From: Candidatus Fermentibacterota bacterium
Lineage (GTDB): Bacteria; Fermentibacterota; Fermentibacteria; Fermentibacterales; JCC-6
Assembly: GCA_014728175.1 (NCBI GenBank)
Contig: WJMA01000017.1
Span: forward strand, 1-64,000
Length of the DNA: 64,000 nucleotides
Direction of reading: 5' to 3'
The position numbers and the translations under genes are program-made. Positions 53,215 to 61,391 of the stretch are shown here, piece by piece. Each line of letters begins with the position of its first letter. Position 1 is the first letter of the stretch. The notes below the pieces were generated by a model. It had not been told where the DNA came from and ran no database searches. It saw only the letters and a program-made list of their open reading frames with translations.

Positions 53215-53936
53215 TTAGAATGCGGCCTTTATGCTTCCCCAGGTATTGCTATCCAAAGCCGTAGTAGAGGCCGCCCAAGCGGCTATATTGTTTGCCAGAA
53301 CCGTATTGTCACTGCTTCCGATATAGGTGTTGGTCAGTATGTTGTGGTCACCCAGTACCAGTATCCGGCCTCCCTCCGTGAATCCGGTACCCTCCTCCAT
53401 GACTATCATGAAATCGCTGCCCGAACCGTTGTCCCCCAGAAGCAGGGCATCCGAACCGTAGGTGAAGGTGCACTCGGTCATAAAGAAATACGACGTTACA
53501 CCGTCGGTTATTGGGTGTGATGCAACCGGGTAGCCGTCACCAGACCCACTTATGGAAGTGTAGTTGGTCACGCCGTAGTTGGAGGTGAAGGACTCGTAAG
53601 CGTTCAGAGGGAATATGTCCCCGGTCACGATCAGTGTGCCGCCACCCGATATCCAATCATACAGAGCCGTTTGTTCCGCGGAGGAGAGTGCTCCGGTGGA
53701 GATGCTGAGCAGGGAGGTGTAGAAGACGTCTACACCATTGTTTCGGTAAGCAACGATGTCGGGTCCGCCAGCACCCCGCTGTTGGCCTCTATTATCCCTG
53801 CCAGAGTCGTGTGCGCCGAGCCGGTGAGAGTACCACCGGAGTAGTTGATCCTAGAATCGTCGAAGCTTCCCCAGTAGCATGTCTGAGCCACGGACATAGC
53901 TACGATAAGTAAAAGTGAAAGAATAAGATATCTCAT
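53215..53936 (-). pseudogene. Secreted protein with WGSIKAAF tag, frameshifted
   Basis: The 5' part gives a signal peptide (MRYLILSLLLIVAMSVAQ) and YWGSFDDSRINYSGG. The frame is lost near 53760, in GACCCG; one extra C would continue as PDIVAYRNNGVDVFYTSLLS. The rest has LSSAEQTALYDWISGGGTLIVTGD and GGRILVLGDHNILTN, a fold like ThuA or class I amidotransferase-like domains, and ends NTWGSIKAAF. AGAGG lies six bases before the ATG. Whole, it would have 240 residues. Confidence 0.7.
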
Positions 53937-54222
53937 TGCCAACCTCTCTTAGCCATAACCCACATGTCCAATTCCCATAAGCTGCCTATGCCAGTACTAC
54001 ACTACCTTGACCATAATAGCAATAGTCCACAACGGCGGTGCGTAGTTTGTACTGCCGAATTACAAGAATTGGTTTACTTGGTGCATGGCCAAGCTGAGAG
54101 CTGTCATGCTTTCGGGAAATCCCCCGATTCTCTCGTAGGCATTCACAAGATGCTGAAGGCGTGGCTCTGAGAAAATCCGGTCAGAGGGAGGAGATCGTGA
54201 TAAGCACCTGAACCTTTGTAGG

Positions 54223-55368
54223 CTATCCTCCCATTGCATCAAGCAGATGCTTCGTGGAAACCACCCTGACTCCAACGCCAGAGAAATCGCGACGGTAGGA
54301 TTCGGCTACATGCGGGCAGACCAGGTAATTTATTCCTTCGGGGTAGAAGGAGCGGAAGTGCCTTAAATGCCCGGGGTCGAAGTTGTCTGGGTCTATCTTG
54401 CACTCAAAAGCATCGATGCTGTCCTCACCACTTCGTACAACGAAGTCGACCTCGCGACCGCTCTTGTCACGCCAGTAGCGTAGCCCCCTCTCTCGTCCCG
54501 ATGCGCGGAGTGTGTCCAGGACCAGATGCTCCCACAGCAAACCCCGGTCCTCAGGCCTGATAGTCTGCCAGGCTCTGGCGTAGACAACAAATCCGGTGTC
54601 GAAAGCGTAGATCTTCTGTCGGCGTATGATTTCCCTTCGGCCTGCCCCTGAGAAGGGCGACAGCCGAAACACCGCATGAGCGATGCTCATTCCATCGAGA
54701 TATGAATTGACCGTAGGTCGGCTTACACCACAGTCCGATGCAAGCTTGGAGATGTCTGCGAGGCCTCCGCTCTGCCAGAAAAGAAGTCGAAGCAGCGCAA
54801 GGAAACCCCCTCTGTTCCTCACACTGAACAATTCAGCGACATCCCTGGCATAGTAGCTATCCAGCCACTCTCCGTAGAACTCGGGATCCTGATCATCGGA
54901 GAGAAGCTGCTCTGGTAGGCCGCCGTGCAGCAGCCTGCGATCCAAGTCCCTGATGCCAAACTCACCCAGGCACTCGTCCCAGAGGACAGGCGCAAGGTAT
55001 ACCGACCACTTCCTGCCAGTGAGCGAGTCGCGGAACTTTTTGGTAGCCGACAGTGTAGATGAACCAGTAGCGAGTACTCTCATCCCCGGAAACTCATCCG
55101 AGGCCGTTTTCAGAACAATGCTCGGGTCTGCCAATCGATGGATCTCATCCAGAATAACAGTGCTGTCGGGATCAAGGCTCCCGAAGAAGAGTTCGGGGTC
55201 TTCCAGCCTTCTGGCGGCGGATGGAAGCTCACAATTGAGGAAAACCGTATCCGGGATCATCCTGGCAAGCGTGGTCTTTCCGACGCGCCGAACCCCCGAC
55301 AACCAGACAATAGACCTGGTGTGCCATGCCGAGGTAATGCGATTCAGCCAAAATGCCCGGTCAATCAT
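54223..55368 (-). CDS. AAA+ ATPase with DUF4143 domain
   Basis: The 381-residue protein has Walker A GVRRVGKTTLA near 23-33, Walker B STVILDEIHRL, a sensor motif VLATGSSTLS, and a C-terminal DUF4143 domain with nuclease-like HWRDKSGREVDFVVRSG-type residues (here YWRDKSGREVDFVV; Asp and Glu of a PD-(D/E)xK-like core) and DAFECKI. These genes are common on mobile or accessory DNA and their role is unclear. No ribosome site is seen; the promoter at 55376-55404 would give an almost leaderless transcript. Confidence 0.85.
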   Translation of the reverse strand: MIDRAFWLNRITSAWHTRSIVWLSGVRRVGKTTLARMIPDTVFLNCELPSAARRLEDPELFFGSLDPDSTVILDEIHRLADPSIVLKTASDEFPGMRVLATGSSTLSATKKFRDSLTGRKWSVYLAPVLWDECLGEFGIRDLDRRLLHGGLPEQLLSDDQDPEFYGEWLDSYYARDVAELFSVRNRGGFLALLRLLFWQSGGLADISKLASDCGVSRPTVNSYLDGMSIAHAVFRLSPFSGAGRREIIRRQKIYAFDTGFVVYARAWQTIRPEDRGLLWEHLVLDTLRASGRERGLRYWRDKSGREVDFVVRSGEDSIDAFECKIDPDNFDPGHLRHFRSFYPEGINYLVCPHVAESYRRDFSGVGVRVVSTKHLLDAMGG

Positions 55369-55375
55369 GCAACCA

Positions 55376-55404
55376 TAATTAATATATGGTCGACTATACG
55401 TCAA
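55376..55404 (-). promoter_or_regulatory. Promoter predicting a near-leaderless transcript
   Basis: On the minus strand TTGACG (55404-55399) and TAATTA (55381-55376) are 17 bases apart. Transcription would start about at 55369, next to the ATG at 55368. No Shine-Dalgarno site is present, which fits. Confidence 0.35.
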
Positions 55405-55452
55405 GTATATCTACATCTAGGACCCAAGAACACATCTATCGTCGCGGGGTAG

Positions 55453-55461
55453 CCTACATTA
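55453..55461 (+). repeat. Left copy of a 9-base direct repeat flanking the insertion element
   Basis: CCTACATTA here is repeated exactly at 57099-57107, just after the transposase gene. It could be a target-site duplication. Confidence 0.45.
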
Positions 55462-57098
55462 GGGTCCACTTAACGATTGCCAGCTCGTTGTATACTAGTC
55501 ACTTAACGTCTGCTGGTGGTATATTGGGTGCAAGGGTAATCGCAATATACGTGGGAAATGCCTGCATCTGATGGGGGATTCGGTGTACCGTAATCGACGC
55601 GATCAACTGGAGTTCGAGGACTTTTATATACCGTTCAGGGGCGGACTGCGCAGCGACAATCGCTGGGTAAGACTGGCCAAGCTGATACCCTGGGACAGGG
55701 TTGAGAAGCGCTACGAGGAGTCCTTCACTCCCGGAAAGGGGCCTCATGCCAAGCCCGTGCGGATGGCCTTGGGAGCTCTCATCATCAAGGCCAAACTGGA
55801 CCTCACCGACGAGGAGACGGTGGAGCAGATACGGGAGAATCCCTATCTGCAGTACTTCATCGGTCTTGAGGGTTACACGGATGAGGCTCCATTCGATCCC
55901 AGCATGATGGTTCACTTCAGGCGTCGGCTTGGCGCGGAGGTAGTGAACGAGTTCAACGAAGATATTGTTCTGGAGCGTGTTGGCTCCCATGAGGAACGGG
56001 AGGCCACAGACAGGGATGATACAGACGACGATGATGACGGCGACGAAGGTACCTCAGGTGGTTCTGGCAACCATGGTCAGCTGCTGATAGACGCTACGTG
56101 TATCCCTGCGGACATTCGGCACCCTACGGATCTGTCGTTGTTGTCGGAGGCCCGCGAGAAGACCGAGGAGATGATAGATGTCCTCCATGAGCCGTTCTGT
56201 GGACAGCGTCCCAAGCCGAGGACCTATCGTCGGGTAGCCCGCAGGCGATATCTCGAGGTCATCAAGCAGAAGCGTGCCCGCGGGAAGCGCAAGAGGGCAG
56301 AGAAGCGATACCAGCTTGGTTGCATCCGTCGCAACCTGAAGTCGATCGGCGAGCTGATGTCCCTTCGGGGTCACGGTACTCTCACCGCTCGGCAGAAGTC
56401 GCTCCTGCCCGTCATTCGGGAGCTGTACGGGCAGCAGCTGAAGATGTACGAGCAACGTACGAACAGTCATCCGGATCGCATAGTCAGTCTGTCACAGCCT
56501 CATGTCCGCCCGATAGTCCGGGGCAAGGCCGGCTCCCGCACCGAGTTCGGTGCCAAGCTGACCATAAGCCTTGTTGACGGCTACAGTGTGATCGAGCGGG
56601 TAAGCTGGGACGCCTACAACGAATCGTGTGACCTGAAGGACCAGGTGGAGCGATACAGGAAGAGATTCGGCTGCTATCCGGAATCGGTTCATGTGGACAA
56701 GCTCTACAGGAATCGGGTGAACCGGCGGTACTGCCGTGCGAGGGCCATTCGTATCTCCGGTCCCCGCCTGGGCCGTCCCCCGAAGGATGCCAGGATACGA
56801 GCCACGATAAGAAGGCAGGTCCGGGATGATCTTGTCAAACGCAACGAGGTAGAGGGAGCCTTTGGAGTTGGTAAGCGAAGATACACGCTTGACCGCCTGA
56901 AGTGCCGGCTGAAGGAAACCAGTGAGTCGATGATAGCCCTGGTCCATCTTGTGATGAACCTGGAGAGGTGGCTGAGGGCCACTTCTCTGTCTTTGCGGAT
57001 TCGAAGGCTGTCGGATTTGCTGAATCCGTGTGGTTGGTTTGAAAAGGCAATGACAAACGCTCTACAAAGGTGCTTCAGCGTTGCGTAATTCAGGAGGC
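55462..57098 (+). mobile_element. IS5/IS1182-like insertion sequence (about 1.6 kb, ends tentative)
   Basis: The proposed element is bounded by the CCTACATTA direct repeats. Its left end reads GGGTCCACTTAACG and its right end, on the other strand, GCCTCCTGAATTACG; only about half the bases agree, so inverted repeats are imperfect or the ends are misplaced. It holds one intact transposase gene. CACTTAACG also occurs twice inside the left end (55467-55475 and 55500-55508), perhaps transposase-binding sites. Confidence 0.45.
55571..57088 (+). CDS. DDE transposase, IS5/IS1182-like
   Basis: The 505-residue protein has the N-terminal DUF772 domain (RWVRLAKLIPWDRVEKRY, ALGALIIKAKLDLTDEETVEQI, NPYLQYFIGL) and a DDE core: Asp in LLIDATCIPADIRHPTDLSLL, Asp in SVHVDKLYRNRVNRRYC with the SGPRLGRPPKD loop, and Glu in VKRNEVEGAFGVGKRRY. 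An acidic low-complexity stretch of Asp lies near 145-155. Nothing is missing, so it may be active. ATG 55571 and GTG 55583 (after GGGGGA) are possible starts. Confidence 0.92.
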   Translation: MGDSVYRNRRDQLEFEDFYIPFRGGLRSDNRWVRLAKLIPWDRVEKRYEESFTPGKGPHAKPVRMALGALIIKAKLDLTDEETVEQIRENPYLQYFIGLEGYTDEAPFDPSMMVHFRRRLGAEVVNEFNEDIVLERVGSHEEREATDRDDTDDDDDGDEGTSGGSGNHGQLLIDATCIPADIRHPTDLSLLSEAREKTEEMIDVLHEPFCGQRPKPRTYRRVARRRYLEVIKQKRARGKRKRAEKRYQLGCIRRNLKSIGELMSLRGHGTLTARQKSLLPVIRELYGQQLKMYEQRTNSHPDRIVSLSQPHVRPIVRGKAGSRTEFGAKLTISLVDGYSVIERVSWDAYNESCDLKDQVERYRKRFGCYPESVHVDKLYRNRVNRRYCRARAIRISGPRLGRPPKDARIRATIRRQVRDDLVKRNEVEGAFGVGKRRYTLDRLKCRLKETSESMIALVHLVMNLERWLRATSLSLRIRRLSDLLNPCGWFEKAMTNALQRCFSVA

Positions 57099-57107
57099 CC
57101 TACATTA
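57099..57107 (+). repeat. Right copy of the 9-base direct repeat
   Basis: CCTACATTA matches 55453-55461 exactly and begins ten bases after the transposase stop codon. Confidence 0.45.
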
Positions 57108-57500
57108 CCGACTGCCATGGGCGAATCAACAAATGGGAGTATTGGAATGCCATGCTGGAATACGAGTCCCTTGCAGTTGCATACCGAACCACAACCGTAA
57201 CCTACTTCAGAACCGTCCGGTCTTGTATGATTTGTGGCCTGGTTCGGAGGTTTCTAGACGCCCTTGAGTTATACTGGCTCCCCTAATGATCCACAGTTGG
57301 AAACCTCTCATCACCTGGATGACCGGGATCGCCAAGCTCAGGAAGATTCGCAGTGCGTAATACTCTTCCTACCAGAGGAGGCCTAGGGTGCGTGAATGCC
57401 CCTTGGAAGGGATTATCACTCCCTGGAGGAACTGCAATTGCTTCCGATAGCTAATGTGGAGAGGAAGAACCGTCTGAGTCTCTACTTGATTCCCCTGAAA
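57108..57500. other. Gene-free stretch to the right of the insertion element
   Basis: I see no coding frame, RNA gene, repeat or clear hairpin in these 393 bases. The composition is close to that of the insertion element. It may be the remains of a gene disrupted by insertion or the 3' region of the BNR-repeat gene. Confidence 0.5.
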
Positions 57501-58925
57501 TCAGTGTATTACCACGGCGTTGGCGTTGTAAGATCGCCCTTCGTGTCTGGCTGTGATCAGATAGACCCCTGATGGTAGGGAGGAGGTATCCAGCCTGCGG
57601 TTTTCCTCGGTGGTTGCTCTGACTCTACACACCAGCCTTCCGTAGATGTCTCGCACCCGCACGTCTGACAGCAAGCCCCCGGCCCCGAGGAGGTGAACCG
57701 TGGTGGACGCGTCGCAGGGATTCGGGGAGACGGATAGAATTGGCGCTGCCGGTTGCTCCGGCTCGGAGCCTATGCCGGTGTCATCCGTGCCCCTACTGAA
57801 CCAGAGTTCTGCGGAGTGCCAGATCATGTATAGAGAACCAGTTTTCCTGTCACCGGTGAAGGAACAATGGTGGCAACGCAGTTTATCATTGTTGGCGATT
57901 GCCGGTACACCCCAGGTGCGGCCGCTGTCGTAGCTGGCGGCGCAGAGCGCGTACATTTCCTCCTCATAACGTTCCGTCTGCCGCCAGGCAACGTAAACCG
58001 TCCTGCTGTCGGGAGACCATATTCCGCCCCAGTCACGGTATATGCTGTGTCCTCCCGAATCCACCCTGGCAGGCTCGGGCCACCAGTTCACGCCCGTGGA
58101 GTCCGATCTGGAGTAGTACACCTCGAAGTACGCATGGCTTCCAATGCTGTACCACGTCGTCCAGGTTACATGAACGTACGGTGCGGCCCAACAGAACTTG
58201 ATGTCGTCGCCCTCGGGGTCGTTTCCGTCGGTGGGTATCCCCACGTTTGGATGCAGCCAGGTGGCTCCGCCGTCATAGGATACGGAAGCGTACAGATATG
58301 GGTACCGAGGGTCCCTCCAGGCACAGATGAAGTTGTCGTCTCCCATCCAGTGGACCGAAGCGTAGAACTGGCTGCCGGTACCCTCGTCACCGGCCGGAAC
58401 GTCATCCGACCACGTCGCGCCACCGTCGTCCGAACAGGTGCAGTATATCCGTCTCTCGTCTATGCGATTGAAGGCAATTACTATGTGGGACCCGTCGGCG
58501 CTGCAGGCGATATCCGCCGCCACTGACTCCACACCGGAATCGGTTGCTATTACGTTCGGTTCCAGCCAGGTCAGCCCGTGGTCGGTGGACTTCGAGAAGC
58601 AGATCACACCTGGGCCGGGCCCCCTCTGATCACCCCAGGCCGCATAGAATGTTCCCAAGGTGTCTGCGGCCACGGACGGCTGCTCAGGGTAGGCTGTCGA
58701 CTCGTCGTTGACCTCAACCTGGTCCTGCCAGGTGTTGCCGCCGTCAGTTGATGCCACGCTCCAGATCTTCTTGGGATCGTCACCGTCCCAGATGGCGCAG
58801 AGTACACCGCCACCGGCGGAGGCCAGGTCACTGAATGCAACCGACGGATCGATCATCTCGTCGATACGCATGCCAGGGCCGAACTCCAGACCGCCAAGCA
58901 GCAAGGCATATACGAGAACCATCAT
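57501..58925 (-). CDS. Secreted BNR/Asp-box repeat protein (sialidase-like) with Por-like sorting domain
   Basis: The 474-residue protein has a short signal peptide (MMVLVYALLLGGLEF) and five or more Asp-box motifs of the S-x-D-x-G-x-T-W type (STDGGNTWQ, STDHGLTWL, SDDGGATWS, SYDGGATWL, SYDSGRTWG), each of which turns one blade of a sialidase-like propeller. The catalytic Arg triad, Tyr and Asp of true sialidases cannot be confirmed. The end is a Por-type domain (SVSPNP, VRVRDIYGRLV, GVYLITA, end ANAVVIH). Its ATG overlaps the stop of the C25 gene as ATGA, so the two are coupled. Confidence 0.85.
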   Translation of the reverse strand: MMVLVYALLLGGLEFGPGMRIDEMIDPSVAFSDLASAGGGVLCAIWDGDDPKKIWSVASTDGGNTWQDQVEVNDESTAYPEQPSVAADTLGTFYAAWGDQRGPGPGVICFSKSTDHGLTWLEPNVIATDSGVESVAADIACSADGSHIVIAFNRIDERRIYCTCSDDGGATWSDDVPAGDEGTGSQFYASVHWMGDDNFICAWRDPRYPYLYASVSYDGGATWLHPNVGIPTDGNDPEGDDIKFCWAAPYVHVTWTTWYSIGSHAYFEVYYSRSDSTGVNWWPEPARVDSGGHSIYRDWGGIWSPDSRTVYVAWRQTERYEEEMYALCAASYDSGRTWGVPAIANNDKLRCHHCSFTGDRKTGSLYMIWHSAELWFSRGTDDTGIGSEPEQPAAPILSVSPNPCDASTTVHLLGAGGLLSDVRVRDIYGRLVCRVRATTEENRRLDTSSLPSGVYLITARHEGRSYNANAVVIH

Positions 58926-61234
58926 GGGTGTAAGACCGCTGTTCCCTCGTAGGGTAGAATGTTCTGCTTGGTAACCGTAACCTGCATCTGACCACCGTTT
59001 TCCGGATCAAGGTACTCCGAATAGACGCCATTGGCATCCGTGAATCCCCTGGCGTACACCTCGTAGCCGGTAGCACCTTCAAGCATAAGGCAAACTCTGG
59101 CACCTTCGATTGGTTCATTGCTCACGCCTATTACCGTCACCTCGAAAATACCAGGGCAATAGAAGATACCTGGATGTTGCACGTCCACTTCTGTAGGAGT
59201 AGTGAGCCACAATGGGCAGCACGGATCGCCGATCACGTTAATCGACTTCAAATCCCACATCGGCTCGTGATCGTATTTTTCTTCTATGGGTATCTGGTAT
59301 ATTTGGTTGTAATCGGGAATGTATACGCTTCCATACCGTATTTTCGCGATATTAACTGTTTCACCTACTCCCCAACAACCGGGTTCAGTCGTCTGGTTGT
59401 ATATTTCGTCCACAAACCAACCATTTAGTCTGTGAGAAGAACTTCCGAGAGGATCCTTGCTATTCCAGCCTGAGCGAGTATTGCCGATATAACAAGGACC
59501 CAGAGGGGCGTTTGTAACGCATTCATCGCAACCCAACCACGTCTCACATATCGTTTCATTAGATTCAGCAGCGTAGTCCCCAGTACCACAATTAAATGCC
59601 CATGCTGTAGCGAATACACCATCAACACCTGTTATACTTCGAAGCTCATCAGGCAAAACCTTATAGGTGTCACCGCCTCCGGGTCCCGAACCCGAAGGAT
59701 TTGCCGCCAGGTAGTTGTTGCCCCCATGCCCTCCGAAGTTCACTCGATACGGTCCACCCTCATAAGGCTCCTCAAGACGGTATTGTAGATGATCAAGAAC
59801 TGCCTGTTTTGATATCACTACAAATCTGGTGAGGAGATCTTCGGCTTTTTCTTCGGCAAGCCAGACGGTATCTGGATAATCCGAATCAGGCAGAGTTTCA
59901 TATATCTGAAGCAATCTGAACGTAGTACAGGGAAATCCGCTCTCATCCGCACTTGCGGAGCACAAAAGCAAATCCAGTTTAGGATCGGGATCGCTGGCGT
60001 GATATTCGTGATGCTGATATTCAATTACTCTTAATACTACTTTTTCTACTTCGGTTGAGCTATGAACTGGCATACGCCCAACGACAACATCCGGTAACAG
60101 GTCCATCAGATCGTTTTCTTCGATTACGTAGGGATTATACTGTCCCCATTTATCATTGTTGTTAGTATTCCAATTAGCGAATGCGTCTAAGCATGAGTAA
60201 TACCAGTCAGTAGGAAACCAACTTACTTCTGGTGGCGTCTTCGGCCTATTATCGTCGCAGAACCTCGCCGGCACATCGGTTTCTCTGGAGACCTCAGGTT
60301 CCGGTGGGGGCGGGGAATCCGCACCGATCAGGAAGTACTTCACGCCCTCGTTCTCATGGCACCACCTGAAGCAATTCCGAATGGTTTCCGCCCAGTCTCT
60401 TCCCTCCTCCCAAAGACCGGGTACACCAGCTCCGGCGTCGATAACATCCAGAGTTATCGTCTCAGTGTAGATGCCCCGTGCATTATTCCAATCAACCAAA
60501 GGTTGCCACTGATCCTCCCAATCAGTGTTAGTTATTATCAGGCAATCGGTAAGCTCAGGGAAGCCTGAGGTATCAAGCGAATCCTCCGGAATCACGATAG
60601 GTTCGACTGAGAAATCCTGCAGAACCTCTGGATTTGCCAGGAGCCTACTAATCTCTGCGATCCGTCGTGCGTAGTTGACGTTTGTAATCCTAATTGGATC
60701 GTTGGCAGGAATGCTATCTTCGACTACTTCAAGCGCAATATTGACTTCCGGCGCCAATCTGATTTTACCGGTGGAAGGATTCCAGGTAACGGGAAAAACG
60801 TCCACTATTGCCAGCTCAATGCCATCTATTCTCCCCATCTCGTAACCAATGCACGCCACGTCAGGCCAATAAGAATCCAAGTTATACACTACGGAATCGG
60901 GATCTGCAGTGGGTATGGAATCGTCCCACGTTATCGGCACCTGCGGTTGGGTTGGCCAGATGCTGTATTCGCCGTCGAGTTCTTCCGGATCTCCTGATAT
61001 TGTGCCAGATACATCTCCCACAGTCGAACCTGCTGGGATAACAAAAACCAAAGAGACCCTGGGTAAGGAAGGATAACCCTCTCTGACGATTGGAGAAGCA
61101 CCACTTAGTTTTACGTAGTCCCAGCCTTCGACTTCTTGAAAGCTAAGATCGTCAGTCTGGAAGTTGACCGAAGTATGGAGCGTATCGGGCAGTACAAGGG
61201 TAACAATCATCTGCATGATGACCAAGGTAAGCAT
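58922..61234 (-). CDS. Gingipain-like C25 cysteine peptidase
   Basis: The 770-residue protein has a hydrophobic signal, a C25 propeptide-like domain (FQEVEGWDYVKLSGASPIVREGYPSLPRVS), the catalytic domain with FGGHGGNN (His near 499) and AFNCGTGDY (Cys near 548), and a C-terminal Ig-like/carboxypeptidase-regulatory-like domain (VTVIGVSNEPIEGARVCL). It ends in AVLHP, with no Por-type sorting domain. In Bacteroidetes, C25 members are both secreted proteases and PorU, the sortase of type IX secretion; either is possible here. The gene is visibly more AT-rich than its neighbours. AGAGGAAG lies four bases before the ATG. Confidence 0.9.
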   Translation of the reverse strand: MLTLVIMQMIVTLVLPDTLHTSVNFQTDDLSFQEVEGWDYVKLSGASPIVREGYPSLPRVSLVFVIPAGSTVGDVSGTISGDPEELDGEYSIWPTQPQVPITWDDSIPTADPDSVVYNLDSYWPDVACIGYEMGRIDGIELAIVDVFPVTWNPSTGKIRLAPEVNIALEVVEDSIPANDPIRITNVNYARRIAEISRLLANPEVLQDFSVEPIVIPEDSLDTSGFPELTDCLIITNTDWEDQWQPLVDWNNARGIYTETITLDVIDAGAGVPGLWEEGRDWAETIRNCFRWCHENEGVKYFLIGADSPPPPEPEVSRETDVPARFCDDNRPKTPPEVSWFPTDWYYSCLDAFANWNTNNNDKWGQYNPYVIEENDLMDLLPDVVVGRMPVHSSTEVEKVVLRVIEYQHHEYHASDPDPKLDLLLCSASADESGFPCTTFRLLQIYETLPDSDYPDTVWLAEEKAEDLLTRFVVISKQAVLDHLQYRLEEPYEGGPYRVNFGGHGGNNYLAANPSGSGPGGGDTYKVLPDELRSITGVDGVFATAWAFNCGTGDYAAESNETICETWLGCDECVTNAPLGPCYIGNTRSGWNSKDPLGSSSHRLNGWFVDEIYNQTTEPGCWGVGETVNIAKIRYGSVYIPDYNQIYQIPIEEKYDHEPMWDLKSINVIGDPCCPLWLTTPTEVDVQHPGIFYCPGIFEVTVIGVSNEPIEGARVCLMLEGATGYEVYARGFTDANGVYSEYLDPENGGQMQVTVTKQNILPYEGTAVLHP

Positions 61235-61391
61235 TCTGCTTCCTCTTGCTTGGCCGTGGCGTTTTGGGCTCCGGGCAAGCTACAGTATTTTCCCGATCAT
61301 ATCGTGCGTCAATGCCAATCCCGGAACGAACAGCTTGCTTTGCATTGACAATAGGATTGGCTTCGACAATTGTCTTTTTGGAGGTGCCGCC

